From assembly GCA_002389785.1 (NCBI GenBank), contig DGQS01000222.1, positions 1 through 10,832 of the forward strand: DNA of 10,832 bases, written 5' to 3'. The stretch is from Bacteroidetes bacterium UBA4408 (GTDB taxonomy: Bacteria > Bacteroidota > Bacteroidia > UBA4408). The notes under the pieces are model-generated. The model worked only from the letters and a program-made list of their open reading frames with translations. It did not search any database and was not told where the DNA came from. How positions within the stretch are numbered: the stretch's first letter is position 1; every line of letters begins with the position of its first letter. Shown here one piece after another: positions 8,501 to 10,832 of this stretch. A program made the position numbers and the translations under genes.

Positions 8501-10832
8501 CCCTTTTGATTGGCCAATGGGTTACCGTTTGCCAAGGTTGCATTTACTGAATCAACTTGATAACCAAACAGGGATGATAACGCTAAATCAATTACTTTTG
8601 TGGTATCATAGAAAGGAACATTGTTTACCAATCCCTTTTGATTCACTAGTCCTCGTTGATTCACTAATCCTTTCTGACTTACCATGAAACTCAAATTCGT
8701 TAAATCTGAATTAACTAAACCTCTTTGATTCACCACCGTTTGATCATCAATTAAAGCTACTGCATCAACTAAAGTTGAGCTGTGATCTGTTTCAATGGCA
8801 TTCAAAAACGCTGTTTGATTTGGAATTGCAATGTTTGAATTATCGTAGGTGTAATCAAAATCTAAATTTAATCCATCAATTTGGTCTCCATAAGTTAGTA
8901 CCACATCTTTTGCTTTAATTACAAGTGGCATTTTTTCGATTGATAATAATCCATCTGTAAATGTGTAGTTGTACAATTCTTGCAAACCTATGTCGTTGGT
9001 TGCCGGTGCAGTTGCTCGAATAAAATATATTCCGGCATTGCTAGTACTAGTTGCTGGTGTGTTATATTGAATGGCCGATAATCCTAAATCGGCTAAGCTT
9101 AATCCAATACTTGCCGGATCTTGCCCATCCACGGTTACAGTTGAGGTAAACACCGGTAAATCTTCACCATATTTTTTAGACTTGTTTTGACAGCTAACTA
9201 CGACATTCTTCTTAGTTGCACCAAAGAAATAAAGCGTATCTGAATAACCTCCATCATTGGTATTTGGGGCTATTGAAGGGTTATAAATTTGAACAGGAGG
9301 ATTACCAAAGAAGGTCGGTACAGTAGCTTGTAATTGATTGTTTGATAATACTGTAGTTGCTAATGGTTGGCCTCTAAATATAATTTGTGAATTAGAGGTA
9401 AGAAAATTTCCATCCACGGTAACAGTAAATGTTACAGTTCCCGGAGTAATTGATTGAGGAATTGCAAGTGAAATGATATCCGGTGTTGGTGCTGCAAAAG
9501 TACGCATCGCTGCATCGGCATTGGTAAGCCCAAAGCCCGACTTTTCATCAAAACCAGGAGTATACATTTCATCAGCGGTACTTTGTAAAACAGATTTCAC
9601 CTCTACAGGAGTCATCGTTTGATTATAAAATTTTTGTTTACCTTCAAGTAACAAAGCTGCAACTCCTGCCGCATGCGGTGCTGAAGCTGAAGTACCGAAG
9701 AAATTAGGAAAAGCATCTGAATCAATATTAACGCCTCCCATATTAACGGTGGTATTACCACCATTGGGTGCACATATGTCCGGTTTATTTCGCACAACAC
9801 CATTCACCGGCGTTCCACCTATGGAAGAGAAAGAAGCCACTGTTGCCGGACTAACTCCATACGCCGGAGTATTTGAATATAAAACTGCTCCAACAGCTAT
9901 TGCGCCTGCAGCATTTGCTTGTCCTACTATGGTTGATGTTCCAGAATTATGTTCGGCAATTACTCCTTCGCCTCTGAAAATAATGTACTTAAATCGCACA
10001 TTGCTGTTTCCGGAAGCACGGGTAATCATAATACTTGCATTTTGAGGAACTGAACCACCAACAGTAAATGTTAGTACTTCAAGCGGGTCACCACTAATAT
10101 TGTTTCGATTAAATCCGAATAAAGTTATGCCATTATCAGCAGTTAAATAGATGTCTAAGTCGTTATTCGTACCGGTAGAAACTTGCCCTTGTGAGTAAAT
10201 TGAATCTTGCCATTGCATAACAATTACATAGTTTCCGGGAGCTAAAACTAAACTTTGAAAAATATCGCCTCCTCCAAAATTGTGGGCAAAACCGCTTAAA
10301 CCATTTGGTGCCGGAACCGGATTAAAATTATTCTCGTAAGATTTATCGCCAAAATTTCCAGCTGATGAAAAATAAGAAACCCCCTGAGCAGTTACATTAT
10401 CAACGGCCTTCGCAACAATACCGTCTTGAAAGAAAGGCTCAGTAATGAAAGTAATGTCATCAACAATTACCTTGCAATTGGCATTTTTTAATGCCACAAT
10501 ACCTTGTGCCATGTCACCCGAACTGATAAAGCCGGTGCGAAATGCTAAATCAGCTTTAGGAGCGATATCGTGCACAATTTGCAGCATCGCTCTACCCTCA
10601 TCCGTTTGAACACCGTATGGATAATCTTTTAAAACTTGAACCGGTGTAGTATTTTGAGGATTTCCAGGACCCGGTAAATCTCCGTTAACAACATCTGTTG
10701 CGGCCGGATTACCAACAATTGTATTATAGCTGTTTGAAATTACCCCTACTTTTACTCCTGCACCGGCTAAATCATAACCGGTTCGGGCTAAATTGGACTT
10801 AAGGGCGATATCACCTGCACTTGTCACGATAC
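5536..10832 (-). CDS. Giant T9SS-secreted S8 (subtilisin-like) protein with MBG, SprB and PKD-like repeats (N-terminus beyond the right edge)
   Basis: At least 1764 residues. The frame is open to the right edge, so the signal peptide and any propeptide lie outside; residue 1 below is the GTG codon at 10827, which I do not take as the real start. Order: S8 protease domain 1-445; IPT/TIG-like beta-sandwich 447-536; MBG-type modules 541-955, interrupted at 700-797 by seven [NS]Q[KR]GLVN motifs; six SprB-type repeats 962-1378; three PKD-like domains 1382-1660; T9SS type A sorting domain 1681-1763. The protein should cross the inner membrane by Sec and the outer membrane by T9SS, then be released or anchored at the surface. 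A cell-surface protease-adhesin is the likely role, but the active site departs from classical subtilisins, so proteolysis is not certain. It has its own terminator. No frameshift is visible. Confidence 0.9.
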   Translation of the reverse strand, partial: IVTSAGDIALKSNLARTGYDLAGAGVKVGVISNSYNTIVGNPAATDVVNGDLPGPGNPQNTTPVQVLKDYPYGVQTDEGRAMLQIVHDIAPKADLAFRTGFISSGDMAQGIVALKNANCKVIVDDITFITEPFFQDGIVAKAVDNVTAQGVSYFSSAGNFGDKSYENNFNPVPAPNGLSGFAHNFGGGDIFQSLVLAPGNYVIVMQWQDSIYSQGQVSTGTNNDLDIYLTADNGITLFGFNRNNISGDPLEVLTFTVGGSVPQNASIMITRASGNSNVRFKYIIFRGEGVIAEHNSGTSTIVGQANAAGAIAVGAVLYSNTPAYGVSPATVASFSSIGGTPVNGVVRNKPDICAPNGGNTTVNMGGVNIDSDAFPNFFGTSASAPHAAGVAALLLEGKQKFYNQTMTPVEVKSVLQSTADEMYTPGFDEKSGFGLTNADAAMRTFAAPTPDIISLAIPQSITPGTVTFTVTVDGNFLTSNSQIIFRGQPLATTVLSNNQLQATVPTFFGNPPVQIYNPSIAPNTNDGGYSDTLYFFGATKKNVVVSCQNKSKKYGEDLPVFTSTVTVDGQDPASIGLSLADLGLSAIQYNTPATSTSNAGIYFIRATAPATNDIGLQELYNYTFTDGLLSIEKMPLVIKAKDVVLTYGDQIDGLNLDFDYTYDNSNIAIPNQTAFLNAIETDHSSTLVDAVALIDDQTVVNQRGLVNSDLTNLSFMVSQKGLVNQRGLVNQKGLVNNVPFYDTTKVIDLALSSLFGYQVDSVNATLANGNPLANQKGLVNQKGLVNGTATVNQKGLVNGSTVVNSTTASGGADVAVIIDEDDYTASTDTIYTFYSINLITGVGAGNHFIVPGVFITNNFDVTYVPGTLTILPDTLFVTADNQSPLCNSLPAFTATITGFDYDDSPATVINSGPDFTILDNLNQVVTGTPDGGNYSIVPSNVTLIAPPNYFVVYNNGFFTQPNLLTLTATSIQPLCYGQLGAVNLVANGGTGNYVYTGATTDLAANTYQYQVSDANGCTADAVATINAAPSELLLQATASQALCYGQTGSVSLSASGGVGNYQYDATPTVNLVSGSYTYTVTDGNQCIASATVFIDQAPSAVQLQASVTQPLCFNELGSVSLIASGGVGNYTYNATPVSNLSAGTYAYTVSDANGCNASTTATINAAPSELILTATVSQPVCYGQLGNVTLTASGGTGNYTYSAGATTNLTAGNYSFTVSDDNGCSASTSALVNQAPSQLLLSATAVQPACFGQTGSVNLTASGGSPAYTYSNTATTNLGTGTYSYTVTDANGCAASNSASIQVPSAINLSTSSTPSGCGVSTGSAAVVASGGTPGYAYTWSPSGKVGANVSALASGNYTVSVNDANGCLATASVTVGVSGSAPASPVWYASGSDDNQVVGVCGGNSYEYEILAVPTATSYTWSAPAGCIISDGLGHSGNPLTLYGVSSNNEYEVDVLLPSGFVSGVISVYASNACGNGPTISKTIQSKPNNAGAISGPSTNVCRKTGQVYSIAAVYGATSYQWTVPSGVSITSNNGTSIKVSFGTGFTSSGAITVKAVNCCGSSTASSITVYAAPAQPGAITGATTVCKSNASVTYSIAAVSGASSYTWTISGGASFVGTPTGTTATVKYTSATSSSITLTVKAKNTCGSSASKSLAITMNSGCRTVAGGDLEQETPSFENEFKVFPNPSTGSVSVSFVAFENSSYTFKVMDVLGNVVLRETADVVEGENVQKLNLNQLAQGVYLIQIEDKSNVVKTLRVAIQY
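5539..5787 (-). other. T9SS type A C-terminal sorting domain of the S8 protein
   Basis: Residues 1681-1763 begin with FKVFPNPSTGSVSVSF, continue with the YTFKVMDVLGNVV strand pair and end with LAQGVYLIQIEDKSN-VVKTLRVAIQY. These are the hallmark motifs of the type A domain (FPNPxxG, D.xG, GxYxxxI, Kxxxx). In characterised systems it directs the protein across the outer membrane and is removed by the PorU sortase. It implies a T9SS elsewhere in the genome. Confidence 0.95.
5848..6684 (-). other. Three PKD-like Ig-fold domains of the S8 protein
   Basis: Residues about 1382-1486, 1490-1572 and 1575-1660 share the pattern C-x-YSIAAVxGATSYxWTxPxG, a variable loop, ITVKAxNxCGSS and a short P-rich linker. 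This is typical of the PKD-like domains found near the C-terminus of Bacteroidota T9SS substrates. They are likely spacers or binding domains. The first copy is longer and more diverged. The second has a CC pair (AVNCCGSS) where the others have a single Cys. Confidence 0.7.
6694..7944 (-). repeat. Six tandem SprB-type repeats of the S8 protein
   Basis: Six imperfect copies of 67-73 residues begin near residues 962, 1031, 1100, 1169, 1238 and 1306. Each has a QPxCYGQxGSVxLxASGG start, a GNYxYxxxATxNLxAGxYxYTVxDANGC middle and a short APSE/VPSA linker. Each holds one Cys pair (974/1016, 1042/1085, 1111/1154, 1180/1223, 1249/1292, 1317/1367), spaced 42-43 apart in copies 1-5 and 50 in copy 6, so one disulfide per repeat is likely. 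The repeat is named for SprB, the gliding adhesin of Flavobacterium johnsoniae. Here it probably forms a stalk. Copy 6 is the most diverged and has the fuller AYTWSPSGK strand. Confidence 0.85.
7963..9207 (-). other. MBG-type beta-sandwich modules of the S8 protein
   Basis: MBG modules are extracellular beta-sandwich repeats common in large Bacteroidota surface proteins. The first (about 541-632) runs from NVVVSCQNKSKKYGEDLP to YTFTDGLLSIEK. The second opens with PLVIKAKDVVLTYGDQ (634) and closes only at FDVTYVPGTLTILPDTLFVTADNQ (858-881). Normal modules are about 80-90 residues, so this one holds roughly 150 extra residues, including the Q[KR]GLVN repeats. A third, less typical module spans 882-955. 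The Y-G-D/E and TLTI strand motifs support the family. Boundaries are approximate. Confidence 0.7.
8437..8730 (-). repeat. Seven-copy [NS]Q[KR]GLVN peptide repeat (21-base units, two clusters)
   Basis: Copies lie at 8437-8457, 8473-8493, 8491-8511, 8623-8643, 8641-8661, 8659-8679 and 8710-8730. Adjacent tandem copies share one Asn/Ser codon, giving an 18-base, six-residue period. All seven encode GLVN; the residue before G is Lys five times and Arg twice. Codons vary among copies: Leu by CTA, TTG or TTA; Val by GTA, GTG or GTT; Lys by AAA or AAG; Arg by CGA or AGA; final Asn by AAT or AAC. The two clusters are separated by about 110 bases that encode non-repetitive sequence. The motif is not a domain I know. 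Confidence 0.9.
9493..10832 (-). other. S8-like peptidase domain with non-classical active site and PPC-like insert
   Basis: Residue numbers count from the GTG at 10827. The first strand, VKVGVISNSYN (25-35), has Asn32 where the catalytic Asp normally lies. DEGRAMLQIVHDIAP (76-90) aligns with the HGTHVAG...VAP block of subtilisins, with the same 13-residue step from first residue to Pro; this puts Glu77 at the catalytic His position. The oxyanion Asn158 (SSAGN) and nucleophile Ser380 (GTSASAPH, 378-385) are kept. Between them, residues about 184-290 form a beta-rich insert containing NNDLDIYLT, which resembles a PPC-type domain. From memory, the DEGRAM and VDDI motifs recur in a bacterial S8-like subfamily that keeps Asp in the first strand; that needs an alignment. 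Confidence 0.8.

Noticed and set aside
8437..8730. CRISPR-like or non-coding direct repeats
   Set aside because: The repeats are in frame inside a long coding region, units are 21 bases and partly overlapping, spacers are uneven, and changes are largely synonymous.
9612..9803. Minus-strand alternative frame of 63 codons inside the S8 gene
   Set aside because: It overlaps the catalytic GTSASAPH region in another frame. The main frame is uninterrupted, so this is neither a frameshift remnant nor a gene.
10825..10827. GTG as the start of the S8 protein
   Set aside because: The frame stays open to the window edge, and starting here would remove the signal peptide that a T9SS substrate needs. 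The gene is treated as cut by the window.

Overview
The window reads as a stretch of a Bacteroidota chromosome, probably a free-living or environmental Flavobacteriales- or Chitinophagales-like lineage. The reasons are AT-rich DNA, A-rich leaders without Shine-Dalgarno sites, one perfect TAnnTTTG -7 promoter element, SprB and MBG repeats, and a C-terminal type IX secretion (T9SS) sorting domain. No RNA gene, mobile element or CRISPR array was seen. All five genes lie on the minus strand, so transcription runs from high to low coordinates.

Layout in transcription order: (1) 10832-5536, a very large secreted subtilisin-like protein whose N-terminus lies outside the window. It carries a variant S8 domain, an IPT/TIG-like domain, MBG-type modules interrupted by an unusual Q[KR]GLVN repeat stretch, six SprB-type repeats, three PKD-like domains and a T9SS type A tail. 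A strong terminator follows. (2) A 278-base spacer with two short palindromes. (3) 5257-4358, a lipoprotein of unknown function. (4) 4262-3840, a small secreted protein of unknown function, followed by a terminator. (5) 3754-425, a 1109-residue ABCG-like ABC transporter with ATPase and membrane parts in one chain, an N-terminal TerB-like plus FHA-like cytoplasmic region, and a roughly 300-residue charged insert before the last membrane helix, followed by a terminator. (6) 323 to the left edge, the start of an exported TPR protein preceded by a consensus-like -7 element.

Three of the four genes whose 3' ends are visible have their own terminator. Only the lipoprotein and small secreted protein (97-base gap, no terminator seen) could form an operon. 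The genes look like separate cell-envelope or secretion functions rather than one pathway: a T9SS surface or secreted protein, an inner-membrane transporter with possible sensory input, and exported proteins of unknown role.

The most unusual content is in the giant S8 protein. Seven copies of a [NS]Q[KR]GLVN motif are identical in their GLVN core at the protein level although their codons differ. The protease domain has Asn and Glu where classical subtilisins have the catalytic Asp and His, while keeping the Ser and the oxyanion Asn.
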